Shown piece by piece: positions 45,565 to 58,252 of a stretch of 64,000 nt of DNA; within the stretch, counting starts at the first letter, position 1, and every line of letters begins with the position of its first letter. This stretch comes from Diadema setosum (taxonomy: Eukaryota > Echinodermata > Echinoidea > Diadematoida > Diadematidae): positions 27,875,562 to 27,939,561 of the forward strand of contig CM067079.1 of assembly GCA_033980235.1 (NCBI GenBank), read 5' to 3'. The notes under the pieces are model-generated. The model was given only the letters and a program-made list of their open reading frames with translations, was not told where the DNA came from and made no database searches. Made by a program: the position numbers and the translations under genes.

Positions 45565-47488
45565 CGTGTATATTCATTTTTAATTATGTACAGTATGCAT
45601 AACTTTATTCCCAGCATAGAGGGAAGAGGTGAACAGTGATCGAGGTGAATGTTATTATTAAGTTACGTATTTCATTGACAAAATTCATCTCACTGAATGT
45701 TTACACCTGAAGAAACATATATTATCTTACATATATAAGCATATCTATGTATCTTTCATTTTCCACATTCCCCTTCTCTATCTCTCTTCCTCTCTCTCCT
45801 TTCTGGATAGTGTGTGCTGTGAGTGCATATTATGTGCATGTGTATCTTCAGTTATGAAAACTTTATTCAAAAATTTAATTTGTATTTATGTACAACTGTA
45901 TCCATGAATATGCATGATTTGCAATTACATAATGCTAGATAGGATGTAGTGCCAAATGGCATAGTACTGTGCCACTTTAACTGCACAATTGTTTGTCAAA
46001 GGCTTCTTGCACATTAATTCCAAATGCTAAAAGAGCATAGTTTTGTAAATACTCTTCCTGGATGTTTCAAAAAAATAAATCTCACACATAAGAAACACAG
46101 TCATGAGCAATAAAAAAAAATAAGAAATTAATAAATGTTTTCATCGCCATCACAGCACAGCCATCAATCTCAAGAATACGGTACAAGTAAAAGACAAAAT
46201 GCACGTCGAAATGGGGCAATAAATATCATGCTTTTATTGTAGATATTTGATCTCTTGCTTTTCTGGTACCATTTATCCTGCGTATTCAAAGAACTGTGAA
46301 CATTACTATGCATTTCAACTGAGGTTACAGTAAGAATAATTCTATTAATTGCATGCACACCTCTATCAAGCCTACAGAGTTGATGTGGGAAATGTGATTC
46401 TAATGACATGATTTTGATACCAGTACTGGATTATTGTTTTTCAAAGAACTAAAAAGAGAAGTCCTCTGCCAAAAATAGTGATACTGCTCAATTTAATCAT
46501 GTTACCATGCGATTTGAATTACTGTAAGTCATTTCCATTACAAACGTAATTCTTCAGAAGACAAATTAAAAATGTACGCCAATTTATCATCAAGACTCAA
46601 TGCACAGATCAATGCTTGACTGAGATGTTTCAGATTTAGTATGGAGGAAAGAATACAGTGTAAACATTTTACAAGGATGCAGTGTATGGGTATGTTGGGT
46701 GATCATAAATTATAATTGTAATTTCTTGCATGCTTTCTTTGTACAATCACAAATTTTGCAATTCAAAACTATGGGAGAAATGAGAGTATCCCCTAAGTCA
46801 GGATTATGGTTCAGACTAACCCGTTCATTGACAGCTTTGGCCCAACATGCACAATGCAATTTGGCCTATTTCAGGTTATGGCTACAGTCATTTTTATGAC
46901 ACAAAATCAAGAATACAATAAACCAACAAACACAGAATAGGACATGGCTTGGGGGATACCAGAATACACTGTATGAGTTTCAACCAGGACACATAATTAA
47001 AGTCTTAGCCAACATACAATCACACCTTTATACATATTCTTGCCTATATGGGAGGGCCAGGCAATAACAAACCATATCCTACAGCATCATATGCACAAAG
47101 AAAAAGGAAGGGGCAATGTGTAAGCAAAAGGCCCATTTCCTTTGAATATCACTATTTGCAATATTGATATTGATACATCATTCAAGACCGGGTAGCATGA
47201 TAATACTAGGCATATATTTTTGAGGCCCTTTTGGGGATAAAATCGAAAATTTTTGAAAGTCATCGGAAACCAGTCATACACTTGACTTGCTTGCACTGTA
47301 TGTTTTGCAAGACTGAACATCTCTGTTGTGAGTATGAATCCACGCAAAATGAAGTGTACACTCTCAAGTTCTTTTCTCTGACTCGTATCTGAGTTTCATC
47401 ACATAGGCAGTAGATGTTGTTTTGAGAGAGTTTGTGGTGTTCAGCAAAAAGGTGTTGATTGTACGTGTATCACTGATCCATGATTTCT
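43841..47488. other. Intergenic, no gene recognised
   Basis: Contains a G-run at 44764-44790 and a CA/TA microsatellite at 45478-45565. No exon with known motifs was found. Confidence 0.5.
45478..45565. repeat. Compound (CA)n(TA)n microsatellite
   Basis: (CA) of about 12 units followed by a long interrupted (TA) run. Confidence 0.95.
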
Positions 47489-47492
47489 TATA

Positions 47493-49490
47493 CAGGCGCG
47501 GTGGAGCACCCCAATTTGCATCTCATTATCGCCCCGTTCTATTTGAATTCCCAACGGGCATCCACGGCTGCCCGAAACTGTGTGCATGAAAAAGTCAAAT
47601 CTTTACCTTCTCCTTGTGCCGCTATGCGTGCCGCTAGTAAACTCAAACTTCCCACACTATCTAAGTTTTTAAAAACCTTCCTTTTGATGAAAAAATTATG
47701 AAATTTGCTGCACTAGAATTTGAGATATTACAGCGTTTTGAAAATCACCTCTCGTAAAACATGCTCTCTGTTTTTTTCCGACTGGACAATGGCCGGGCTC
47801 CAATGTGTCCGAAATTGGCAACATAAGTTTATCAGGCCTCAATCCATATATGGTGAAAGTTTTCGCTTGGTTCCACCTGTACTTTTTGAGAAATCAACCT
47901 GTTTCTACAGGGTTTGGAATAGAAAATTGTAGTCAGTGAAACAATTGAAAATGACGTCATTTCTTTTTCTTTGTGCTTTTTTCCATTTGCAGACCCTTTT
48001 TTCCCCAATTGATTCCTTCCTCTAGTCCGAGTCTCTTTTATACAGCCTTTTTCTACCTACACACACACACACACGCTTGGTTTTGTTTGTTTACACACAC
48101 TTGTGCTTATCTTGCCTTGCCTGCTTTTTGTGTACTTACAATGTATACAATTTTCTCTCCCCCAGTTTTTCATATGTGCTTTATTTTATTTCTTTTATCA
48201 ATATTCTTTTCATTACTGTTATTTCATTGTCATTATTATCACTGTGTGTGTATATTGTATACACTTTGATATTTTTGATTTCTTCCCCTTGGTGCCTCCT
48301 CCTGGTACACCTTTCAGGACTCACTGTTTGCTCAGCCCCCCCCCCCCCCCTCCTTTCCTTTTACTGTTGCTTTTTTCACTCTTTCCCTTTCTTTTTATAC
48401 CTCTGGCGTTCCCTATCTTCTTTGATGTTGCCTCCCTATTCATCCTTTTCCTTCATTGGTTGCCTCCTTGATCCTCACATGATCATCACTGACCCCCTCT
48501 GCCTTTTGTCTGTCCCCTCTCCTCTGCCTATTGTCTGTCCACCCTCCTGCTTTAATCCCCCTCCTTTTACCTGTTGGGCTCCTTGCCCATGACCTCCCAC
48601 CCTCTCCTTTGTTTCTTTGTTCTGTGTACCCAGCTTGTCCCTGTCTGTTCTTGTTGTGTAAAGTCCTTATATGTGATTGCTTTCCCTGCATGTTTGTCAT
48701 TTTGCCTCTGACGAAGATTCTGCTAGGATCGAAAGCTCAGGCCCCTTTTGACTCCATTTTACTCCATTGGCTCGCCTTTATTGGATAAGCAGTTTTCAGC
48801 AGCCTTTTTTGCTACATTCATTTCTTTTCCCGTAATATTGGGCATGCGTGTTACGTGAGATTCAGGATTTCGTGCTCATTGTTGGTTTGCATGGACGCAG
48901 TCAATTTTGCTGAGTGTCGCACGGCGGTGACTGCTGAGCTGCTGCCGCGCACGCTGCATGCAGCAAAGCGTTGTGTGTGCTGTGACATGCAACGCTACAG
49001 TCACGCGAATATATATACATGGGACCGACCTGTATGCTTTGCGTTCGTGTCATTTTTGACATCACCTTCTGTTTTTTTCCGACACAACCATGGCCGGGAA
49101 TATTACGGTATGACATTTAAAATGCAAGCAGATAAATAAATTTCGGTGTACTTTCTTCGAATGGCGCTTTGGTTCCGCAATCACACTTCGTGAATTTTAG
49201 GATGATTTTCGAGGCATATTTTTGGTAATTTTGCTCGCCAGGTTTTCGCTAAAATTTCACATTTTATCATTGTCAAATCCTTTAATATGTTATATGTGCA
49301 TATTCGTACATGTTTTCAAATTCAAACTAACTCTTTTTTAATCCGAAAATAGGTTTCCTTAAATTGTTATTAGCTTGAGAAGTTGTTTACTTTTTCTCAA
49401 CTACGCGAGTACATGTTGTTTACTTTATGCAAATGAGGCTCGGCTGCCGATGGATTTCTGCGAGATAATTGGGGTGCTCCACCGCGCCTG
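47493..49490. mobile_element. 2.0-kb element with perfect 24-bp terminal inverted repeats
   Basis: CAGGCGCGGTGGAGCACC... at 47493 is repeated exactly, inverted, at the right end (49467-49490), and TATA is present at both flanks (47489-47492 and 49491-49494). The inside has no transposase. It includes a pyrimidine-rich stretch (48000-48700) and, at 48706-48785, a tail shared with 58860-58950. This is a non-autonomous DNA transposon whose superfamily I could not name. Confidence 0.75.
48706..48785 (+). mobile_element. Shared retroelement tail, copy 1
   Basis: CTGACGAAGATTCTGC...GATCGAAAGCTC...CCATTTTACTCCATTGGCT also occurs at 58860-58950. Nested inside the 2.0-kb inverted-repeat element. A Penelope-like 3' end is possible. 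Confidence 0.45.
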
Positions 49491-49705
49491 TATATGCTAC
49501 TGGGTCTTAAACACCTTTACTAAACATCATCTCAACTTCCTGTACACAAAGCAGCAAAATAAGATGCAACAAACAGTTATGACTGGGCTACTTAATAATG
49601 AGTCTTAGAAATACTTGATGCCACCAGACCAGCTCAGATTGCTCATGGAAGTTCCCTAATAACAGAAGTAGTTAATGTTCAAATTTGCTCGAAGACAAAA
49701 AAAAA

Positions 49706-50567
49706 CTAGAAATGTCGCTACAGCGACTGGTTATACCCCCACCAAACAACATTTCATAAGCTTTGGTCAAAACAACATTTCATAAGCTTTGGTCAAAAAA
49801 CTGAGGAAGTAGTTAAATCCGCAAGATCTTTCCTTGATCTTCTGCCATTAATATGCCGTTACCATGGCAACGTACTTTCGGGTACTAGAACTGTCGAAAA
49901 ATGCGTCTTGCACATCTACAACCAAAGGCACACATCTGTACCAAGTTTCATGGAAATTGGGCAAAAACTGAGGAAGTAGTTTGCAACACAAAATTTTCCA
50001 TCATTTTGGCTCATAATATGTGAGCTGTTACCATGGCAACATACTTTTTGTCACTGTCAAGAAATGTGTCATGCTGACCTATATCCTAAGACAAACATTC
50101 AATATGAATTCCATGAGAATTGGAAGAACACTGATGAAGCAGTTTTGCCATGAAGCATTTTGCCCTATATTTTACCAATAACATGCCGTTACCATGGCAA
50201 CGCACTTTTTGCCACTGCGGAAATATGTGTCTTGCACATTAACATATTCAGATGAACATCTGTACCTAATTTCATAAAAATTGATCACAAACTGTGGGAG
50301 GAGTTCGCGACGCAAGATTTGTACCCATTTTTGCCCATAATATGCCGTTACCATGGCAACGTACTTTTGGGTACTGTCAAAAAATACGTCTTGCACATCT
50401 ACAACCCAAGGCACACATCTGTGCCAAATTTTATGGGAATCGGTTGAAAACTGAGGAAGTAGTTCGCGACGCAAGATTTGCAACGGACCGACCGCCCGAC
50501 CGACCGCCCGACCGTCCGCTGATTCCTTATACCCCCTTCAAACTTCGTTTGGCGGGGGTATAAAAAA
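49706..50567 (+). mobile_element. Pearl/HINE-like element, family 3
   Basis: Starts CTAGAAATGTCGCTACAGCG (GTCGC/GCGAC mini-hairpin), then TTATACCCCCACCAAAC. The end hairpin is TATACCCCC / GGGGGTATA around TTCAAACTTCGTTTGGC. Four tandem cores of about 160 bp contain GTTACCATGGCAAC at 49858, 50027, 50188 and 50347. A (GACC)n tract lies at about 50484-50517. Confidence 0.75.
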
Positions 50568-51484
50568 AGCAAAAAAGATTACACAAACTAAACAGAACTT
50601 TGAGTCAAAGGGGGCCTTAGATTTCGATCCTATCAGAATCTACGTCAGAGGCAATATTTGAAGTGGTGAATTTCAGGAAAGTACATTTTAGAGCATTGTA
50701 GGTAGCAATTGAGATTTCAATCACTGATTGTTTGTCACCTAAAAAAGATTGGCAGCCTTCTTTGTCTCAGCCAACTACAGCTGTACTACCCTTGTCATTT
50801 AAGAAGCGTGCAACAACCTCATCTCCACAAAGCTGCCTGAAGGTGCATTTAAACCCTTTGAATCTCTTACACTGACACACACAGGAGAATGAGATGCATG
50901 GCAATTAGTTACCTTTCAGTAATTGGGTTCATGACACCTCTCTCAGTTGAGGGGGATGCAGCAACCTTGCCTCCACTCAGATTTTTGTGGACAGCATTGA
51001 GCCTTCACATCATACACCCTATTTGACAGGAAGTGAGGAAATCTTCAACATTTCTGGGTCTATGTGGTATCATTTCATCTCTGCATGTTCAGGAATGTAA
51101 CATGGCAACCTCATGTCCACACAGTTGCTTCTTGATGCTTTCAGCAATGCATACTTTGTACAGAAGGAGACACACACCACATGGTTGGGTGCATACACAG
51201 CATTTTAAATGGCCGATGTCTCTTCCTGCTCCACAGAAGTATGTAGGAGAATGTACCAACCTCATCTCCAGATGGCTGATGAAGACACCTGGCCTTGCAT
51301 GTCTTGCTCGAGGGTATGTGTGCAAGACATCCTGCAGGATAAGGTGCATGCACAAGACATTTTAGTCAGGCAAATTTTGTGCATTGATAGACACAAGGGA
51401 GCAGGGCATTTCCAAATGACTTCAATATCAAGCAGAAATGCCTATGTGTTACTTCGAGTTTTCGGTCTTCCCATAGGTAAGAGG
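50568..51484. other. Downstream of MED4, probable 3' UTR and intergenic DNA
   Basis: No ORF with known motifs. The reverse-strand polyadenylation signal of MED4 was not found here. Confidence 0.4.
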
Positions 51485-54400
51485 TCAGAAGCTGTCACTG
51501 GAGCTGCTGCTGTCGGAATCTGATGACATAATTTCCACATCGTCCTCATTCTCCTTGTTGTGGCCAGGCACGTTGAGGTCAATCCCAGCATCCCCGGCGA
51601 GGCGGTTGACCCCAGATGACATGCTGAGACTTGCCGTCAGCTCGCTGGATGGTTTCCAGGTCAAACCTCCCGTGGCACCTGTCACATCAGAAAGATGTTT
51701 GTTTGTTAAAGTGCTAGTGTGGCATATAATATAATGTACAGGTGTGAGTGCGTTAGTGGAGATGCTGCAAACTCAAGCATAATTCCAATGGTGTAATACA
51801 TAATGCGCAGCCATGTGCATTTTGCACTGTATTGTGAATACCTGAGAGTGCCCTTCATCTCCATTAATGTCACAAACTGAAACCTGTGCATTATTTGTTT
51901 TATAAAATGGGTCTATGAACTATTCTTCATTTATGACTTGCAAACATTTTGCCAGCATTTAACTGACTTTTAGAATTCAAATAATGGGAACTTTATCTTA
52001 TAACACAATCAAATTCACTTCATAAAAGATTTGAAACAACCTTCTTAAAGATAATAAAAAGTTTTGGTACCTCAAAAGTGTCCTTGAATTTCCTTGTCTT
52101 AGTTTGTGTTTCAGGTTAAAGTACCTTTCATATAACTAACACTGTGAGACTTACTCGCCCCAAAGTGCTCTCATGTCTTAGTAATCATGCAATTAACTGC
52201 GACCAGCAGCCCCATACGCATAGCAACCAGTAGTCCCATACGCATAGCGTACTCGGGCTTCGCATTGTAGCATTCAGGATCATGACAGATTTAGTATCGC
52301 AGGGTAAATGTCAACTTAAAATCCCATAAATTCTTCAATTTGAAGACTTACCAATTAAGTTGAAGTATTGAAAACAGGCTTCGGGCAACGTTTGGTTCTG
52401 CCTATAGTCCCTTTCTGTTCGAATTGATGACTGAATGTGACTCGGTCGACAGGACCTCAGGAGAGCTACATACAGTACACTGAATACTACAGCCAGTGCA
52501 TGCGAACACATCGCATGCACACAAATTTCAAATCCATGAACGGATAAGATGTTTGTGTGCGCATGCGCTGGCCATGGTATCCAGTGTATGTAGCTCTCCC
52601 AAGGTCCTCTCGACCGAGTCACATTCAGTCATCAATTCGAACAGAAAGGGACTATTGGCAGAACCAAACGTTGCTCGAAGCCTGTTTTCAATACTTCAAC
52701 TTAATTGGTAAGTCTTCAAATCGAAGAAATTTTTGGATTTTAAGTTGACATTTACCTGCGATACTAATGCTGTCACGATCCTGAATGCTACAATGCGAAG
52801 CCCCATTACGCTATGCGTATGGGGCTGCTGGTCGCAGTTAGCTATGCGTACAATGGGCTGCATGCTGCTGGTCGCAGTCAGTGGTTTCGTACAATATTTA
52901 TCGACGCTGTACAGCGTCGGCTCTGGTACGAAACCATTATTGCACGATTACTAAGACATGAGAGCACTTTGGGGCGAGTAATTCTCACAGACAACGTACT
53001 TTAACCTGAGACACAAACCAAGACAAGGAAATTCAGGGAAGCTTTTGAGGTACCAAAACTTTTTATTATCTTTAAATTCACCTCCCCTATAAATAACTGT
53101 TGCTTACAACTCACAGCCCAAAAGAACCTAAAAAAAAACTAGATATATCGCTACGGCGACTGATATGCCTCCGCCATCATGCATGGTTCTCCTAATAGGT
53201 CTATAGTACAATGTCTTGACAATGTGTGATGACAGTTTCACACAATTGGCAAAATATTAAAATGACAGGTTTGCCACAAATGTGCTGAATGTTCACTTTC
53301 CTAGAACTAGGTTCAATTGGATGAATTATTCAAATGTCAGAGTGCAGGTATTTGGGGAACTAATGATTTCTACTTGACTTTTGACCCTTTTATAAGTTTA
53401 TGCTTTGAGTAATTTTCAAGGTATTGAGAAAAAGTATAATTTCAGTATCAAATGGGAAAATAGCATTATCTAAACCTGGTCTTTGACCGTTGACCTCACA
53501 GTTCCACAGAGAATCACTGTTAGGTAGAACATGCATAAATATGTAAGTTTCATGATGATACCTTGAGTTACTTTCGAGATATGGAGGAAAAAGTGCAATT
53601 TAGCACTTTCACTTGACCTTTGACCTTTGACCTTTTGGCAAGAAACTTCCCAAAAAATATATATTGGGTAATACATGCCATACATCCAGTTAAAAAAAAA
53701 AAAAAAAAAACCTTCAGGCATATTGCATTTTAAGGAAAGTAGTGATATTTTGAGGAGTTGACCTTGACCTTTGACCCCCCTGACCTTTGACCCATGACCC
53801 CCCCAACTTCCCTAGATAATCACTGCCCATCGGTACAAGCATATATACTAAGTTCTATGAAGATACCTTGAACCATCTGCGAGATATGGAGAAATATGTG
53901 GAATTTCAATTTTTTTTCACAAAATATCCTGTGACCTTTGACCTTTGACCCTGTGACCCTAAAATCCACACAAAGTATTATCCCCCAAGGATATACCCTC
54001 ATACCAAGTTTGATGTAAAACCACCACACGGTTCTTGAGATATCGACAAAAACAAAACGGGACGGACGGACGTACGGACGGACGGACGGACGGACGTACG
54101 GACGGACGGACGGACAGACGGACGGACGGACGGACGACCCGAAAACATAATGCCTCCGGCCACTTCGTTGCGGAGGCATAAAAAACCTCTTCCATCTTCT
54201 ACTTCTAGAATCCTATCTCCCTTCTACATATAATTTCCTACTGAGACAATGATATATATCATCTTGACAAAGACTGAAAAAGTATCTTTGAGCAAACATT
54301 TTCTAATGGAGAACAGTGAATACTAATAGAGCTTCGGTCAAGAGCATTGCCTCACAAGAATGAATTGTATAATCCAGAGACAAGACAAAATGGTGGAACA

Positions 54401-57400
54401 CACCTGTGCTTTGGGCACCATTTCCTGTGGTCCCATTGGCCCCAACAGTTGGCAGGTTGCTAAGCCTCCCCAGAACACCCATCCTCATCTCCAGGTCAGT
54501 CGGGTATGGCCTTCGGGGGTCACCTGTGGCCAGATGATTAAGAAAGAAAAAAATATCACTTATCAGGACATTCTTGGGGTCTCCCATAAATATGTCACAG
54601 AACACTTCTCATTCAAAGTTGTCACATTCGTTTCATCACAAATTGATTTCACACGATACTCTTGCCACTCATTTTTTCCACTCTAACCATCTATTCTTGA
54701 CAACAGATTAGTTTGAAACTTGCTTTGTTGCATCATTTCTAGTCAACACAGCAAAGCACAAGATTACAAGTTGCCAAGTAGACCAGGGGACCTGAAAAGT
54801 TGTGTTATGTAAACTAACAGCAGAAAAAAAAAGATGTAACATTTTATTTTGGTTGCCTGGACCCAAACTTTGAAAGATATCTAAACTTGACACTTAAAAT
54901 CCTCAATATACGATTTTCCAGTATGAGTCACAGCCTTTATAATTAATATAGAATAATAGACAGAAATCATGACTTCAACAATGCACTTTACAAATTTATA
55001 TCTTCTCTTTAAAAAGGATGAAGTGCATCAAGTAAACATCAAAAACAGAACAAAAGACATGACACATCTATTATTCCAAATGTCTTCACTTCTAAATACA
55101 TTACAAATTTTGGGGAGCCAAAATCAAAAGGTATTCATCTTAGTTCAATGATCTAAACAACAGATTATGGAAAAATCTCATTCTGAACAGTAACACCACT
55201 CGGTGCATCCCCCAGGCAAAACAGGATACCGACCTGGTGCCCACGTGAGAGGGGCTGCTACAGCATTGGTTGCACTGATGCGGTGTGCATACTTGATGAG
55301 CTCCTCGGATGAGATGGCACCTTTCTTCGCCTGTTTGATTGCCTTCAGCTTTTCCTTGGCCTGGTAGATAGCTGTAGCCTGCCCATGAACATCAAATTAT
55401 TGTAAGGATGTTACTTAGGGTTGTTTTTTTCAACAGCCATAATGATATACTGATATTTTCATTGTATTCCAAATACAGTACTGTAAACTTGGTACATTTT
55501 GCAGTGTTTTTATTTTCATGAATTTCCTGAATCAATCAATATTCATGAAATTAACAACTTGAGGAAATATTGCTTTTTCTGACATACTTACATGCATTGT
55601 ATACTATAAATTATCCAAGATCCAGATGGGAACTCACTCTTATTTATTTTGAAATGTGAAAACATTGGATTCTCATTCTGTCAATGTGGATCTACATGTA
55701 GATGATAAACAATTTTATTGATATTCATCACCTTAATATTTCACAACTCCATCCCCCCCCCAAAAAAAAACAGCAAAACTATTCAAATACACAACAGCTG
55801 TACAAACTTTGATAACAATGCTCCAATGCCTCAGGTCCAGCGCAAAAACTACTACGATTTTGTACAGTAGAAATTGCACATTGCACAACTGTCCACATCA
55901 ATACTGGGGTTCAGAACAAAACACAGTTTGCATCAAGTTTCTTTTTTGCTTTCATTTTACAGCATTCATTAAACCACCCTCGTCACTTTTGTTTTATACA
56001 CTTCAACACATGTTAAAATGATAATAGAAGTAAGCATGTATTTGCAATGGTTTACTGCTCTAATTCACAGCTCATGCCAGAATAAGCAAACAGTGGCAGA
56101 TCAAGGTGGGTGTGCACCGGGCGTGCACCCACCCCTATATTTTTTGTTAAAATAAAAGAAATAAACAGAAAAAAATGGAGGACCCCCACTCCCCTTTAAT
56201 TTTGTAAAGGCACCTCCCCCTTTAGAGAATTCCTGGATCCGCCCCTGGCAAATTTTATACAGGACTTGATCCCCCAGCATCTTTTGTGCTCCCTGGGTCT
56301 GGACTCACCAGGATGTACTCTGCCTCCTTCAGCTGCTTCTGGAGGGTCTTGATGTTCTCATCCCGTCGGTCCACCTCCTCCTGGAGACCCTCAATCTCCT
56401 GCTTCATCTTGCGCTGCTCTTCCGTCTCCTTTAAGGTGGCCTCCAGCTCCTCATTCTTCTTCATCAGCACCTCCATGATCTGGGCCAGAGATGAAAGGAG
56501 ATGAGATTTAAATGATCAAGAGACTCCAATCAACTCCAAGCATCTCTTAAAAGGATCATGTAGTTTTGGTTGAGACCTAACTTCATGTTTCTAACATGTT
56601 TTGGTGAGATAAAGAGAAACCTCTGAAATATGAAAGACAAAGAGTAAGTACTTCCAAGAGGAACTCGCCATTTAGCTTATTTCATAAAATCATTAGTAGG
56701 CATTTGATGAAAATTGGTTTTGAAATGGATGAGATATCCAAAACAGTGCAAACCTAATAAAAGGGGGGTGGAGGAAAAGACAAAAACATTGTTTTGCATG
56801 AGGTACACTATGGAGACACCATGGATCAAGAAATTATCAATTAATGTGGGTTGAAATTCATCACGTCATAAAAAGTTACAACTTAAAAAGGACGAAGTAA
56901 GACTTCTTACAAACAAAGAAATGTGCAATTTTAAACTAAAAACTGTCGGAACAGAATTAGGGAAGCGATCAATAGCATATTCAGGTGTTAAAACATGGAA
57001 CAATCTTTCAACTTACTTACGTTATACATCCTCTCGTAAAAAAAAAAAAAATTTGTAAAGTCTTCAAGAAGAATTTATTGGAAGAATACACATAATTGGA
57101 ATAAATTTGTTTATTGTAATCCACAAAGCAAAAACTTCAATTCTAGTAATGTAAGTAATGTAAGTACACTTATCAATTTCAAAATGTTAATCTTGTACAT
57201 AGTGTAAATACACTTGTTTATAATGTAAATAATTTTCTTGTTGAATTTATATAGGCCTATTCTTCTTCTGTATTCAAGGGCCAACGTCCACTAGCGTTGC
57301 TATTTGTTGGACCCTTTTACAAAATTTGTAAATATGTTTGTACTTTCATATTCATATTGTTGATAAGTTTGATTCTATACTTTCATGTCTTGTATTCCTG

Positions 57401-57948
57401 TTAATTGTATTATTATTATTGTATTCTCAATAATTGTATAAATTATCTGTGATTGTAAACTTGTAAACTTGGTAATAAAAATCATTCACTGACCTGAGGA
57501 TCATCTGAATGGGAGACACGTTGTCTAACCGCTGACGTGGCTTCACCAAGGTCTCTGCAATAAAAGAACATGGAAATGTTTTATTCAGCTACAGAATAAG
57601 CAGTCTTCCTATTAAATTTATAATTAGGGGGCCTATACCCGAGCACTTTAACCGAACGCTTCGACGCCTTCGCCCGCAGCCCAACTCATCGGCTATCGGG
57701 AAGCACAGGCACCCCGGCCGCAGCGCTGGCTGGCTTGAGTCCCGCTGAGAGTCAGGAGCGCGAGCGCGGCGTCGGGGTAACAAAAGTTTCCGTCACATTT
57801 GAATGAAAATTCGTGCAATATCTTGGACAAGTGCAGTACTAAATTCAAAACTAAAGACTGTGGGCAACTTCTAATATCAAAAGCCTTACTTGGTCAGCAC
57901 TTCTGCCTCTTCCACAAGGGAAAGTAGTCTCGATTTTGCACTGGCCAT
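51485..57948 (-). CDS. MED4: Mediator of RNA polymerase II transcription subunit 4
   Basis: Subunit of the Mediator middle module, which links transcription factors to RNA polymerase II in the nucleus. Six exons on the minus strand: 57948-57890, 57554-57494, 56479-56309, 55378-55234, 54523-54404 and 51678-51485. All junctions are GT-AG and in phase; total 750 bases, 249 aa plus stop (human about 270). The middle is a coiled coil ([26 protein letters not shown]), then [51 protein letters not shown], and the conserved acidic tail [18 protein letters not shown]. The start ATG is the first in a short exon aligning with the human SRERLLSAL region. Intron 5 holds a foldback and a pearl-like element. 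Confidence 0.97.
52045..53075. mobile_element. 1.0-kb foldback element in MED4 intron 5
   Basis: Two arms of about 450-500 bp are inverted copies of each other around a centre near 52530. Ends are TTAAAGATAATAAAAAG and CTTTTTATTATCTTTAA. Matching landmarks include CTTGTCTTAGTTTGTGT / ACACAAACCAAGACAAG and TGACTCGGTCGA / TCGACCGAGTCA. The right arm has an extra small hairpin at 52882-52935. No coding sequence. Confidence 0.85.
52882..52935. repeat. Nested hairpin in foldback arm
   Basis: TGGTTTCGTAC and GTACGAAACCA are perfect inverted repeats enclosing GACGCTGTACAGCGTC, itself a perfect 16-bp palindrome. Absent from the left arm. Confidence 0.8.
53138..54180 (+). mobile_element. Pearl/HINE-like element, family 1 copy B
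   Basis: Near-identical to 4272-5276, with a longer (GGAC)n tract at 54060-54135. In MED4 intron 5. Both copies are in A-rich sites, in keeping with HINE insertion between T residues. Confidence 0.8.
56091..56247 (+). mobile_element. hAT-like MITE with 5-bp target duplication GCAAA
   Basis: CAGTGGCAGATC at the left and CTGGATCCGCCCCTG at the right; GCAAA at 56086-56090 and 56248-56252. It lies 61 bp from MED4 exon 3. Confidence 0.8.
56547..56765 (+). mobile_element. Palindromic TTAA MITE, copy C (half)
   Basis: Left half only: TTAAAAGGATCATGTAG, then GATGAAAATTGGTTTTGAAATGG. The right arm has been replaced. Confidence 0.6.
56880..57480 (+). mobile_element. Decayed LINE 3' end in MED4 intron 2
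   Basis: A frame from about 56930 reads [19 protein letters not shown] and, after a shift in an A-run, [10 protein letters not shown] and a stop. Such a GKRSI...WNNL...FKK.L pattern is the C-terminus of many LINE reverse transcriptases. The 3' tail ends near GGTAATAAAAATCATTC. Opposite in direction to MED4. Confidence 0.65.
57630..57782. other. GC-rich patch in MED4 intron 1
   Basis: About 150 bp of much higher GC and CpG than the surroundings, 110 bp or so 3' of MED4 exon 1. May be a CpG-island part of the promoter or an unrelated insertion. No gene is supported. Confidence 0.4.
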
Positions 57949-58202
57949 CGTTTCTTTGTAATTCTTCACTCACTAGCGCTAGCATAAATGCAACACAGAA
58001 GATCGTGTATGTAGCGTACATTATATTGTACATGTACACATAAAATGCAATGTACACACAAGTACACAATACACACCACACACCGCACAGCGTTAATTGT
58101 CTATGGTGACGTTGAAGGGTCAAATCGAAAACTAAGTGCAAATCCTAGGCTTACTTCTTAATTCACTTTTGGTGTTCATATACAGATCGAGCATACGATC
58201 AC

Positions 58203-58252
58203 AAAACAAGACAAGACAAGACAAAACAAAACAAAACAAAACAAAACAAAAC
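58203..58252. repeat. (ACAAG)/(AAAAC)n microsatellite
   Basis: Pentanucleotide repeat upstream of MED4. Confidence 0.9.

Noticed and set aside
47973..48788. Overlapping ORFs of 85-171 codons on the plus strand
   Set aside because: Pyrimidine-rich low-complexity sequence is open in several frames; residues are Leu/Phe/Pro/Ser only, with no motif.
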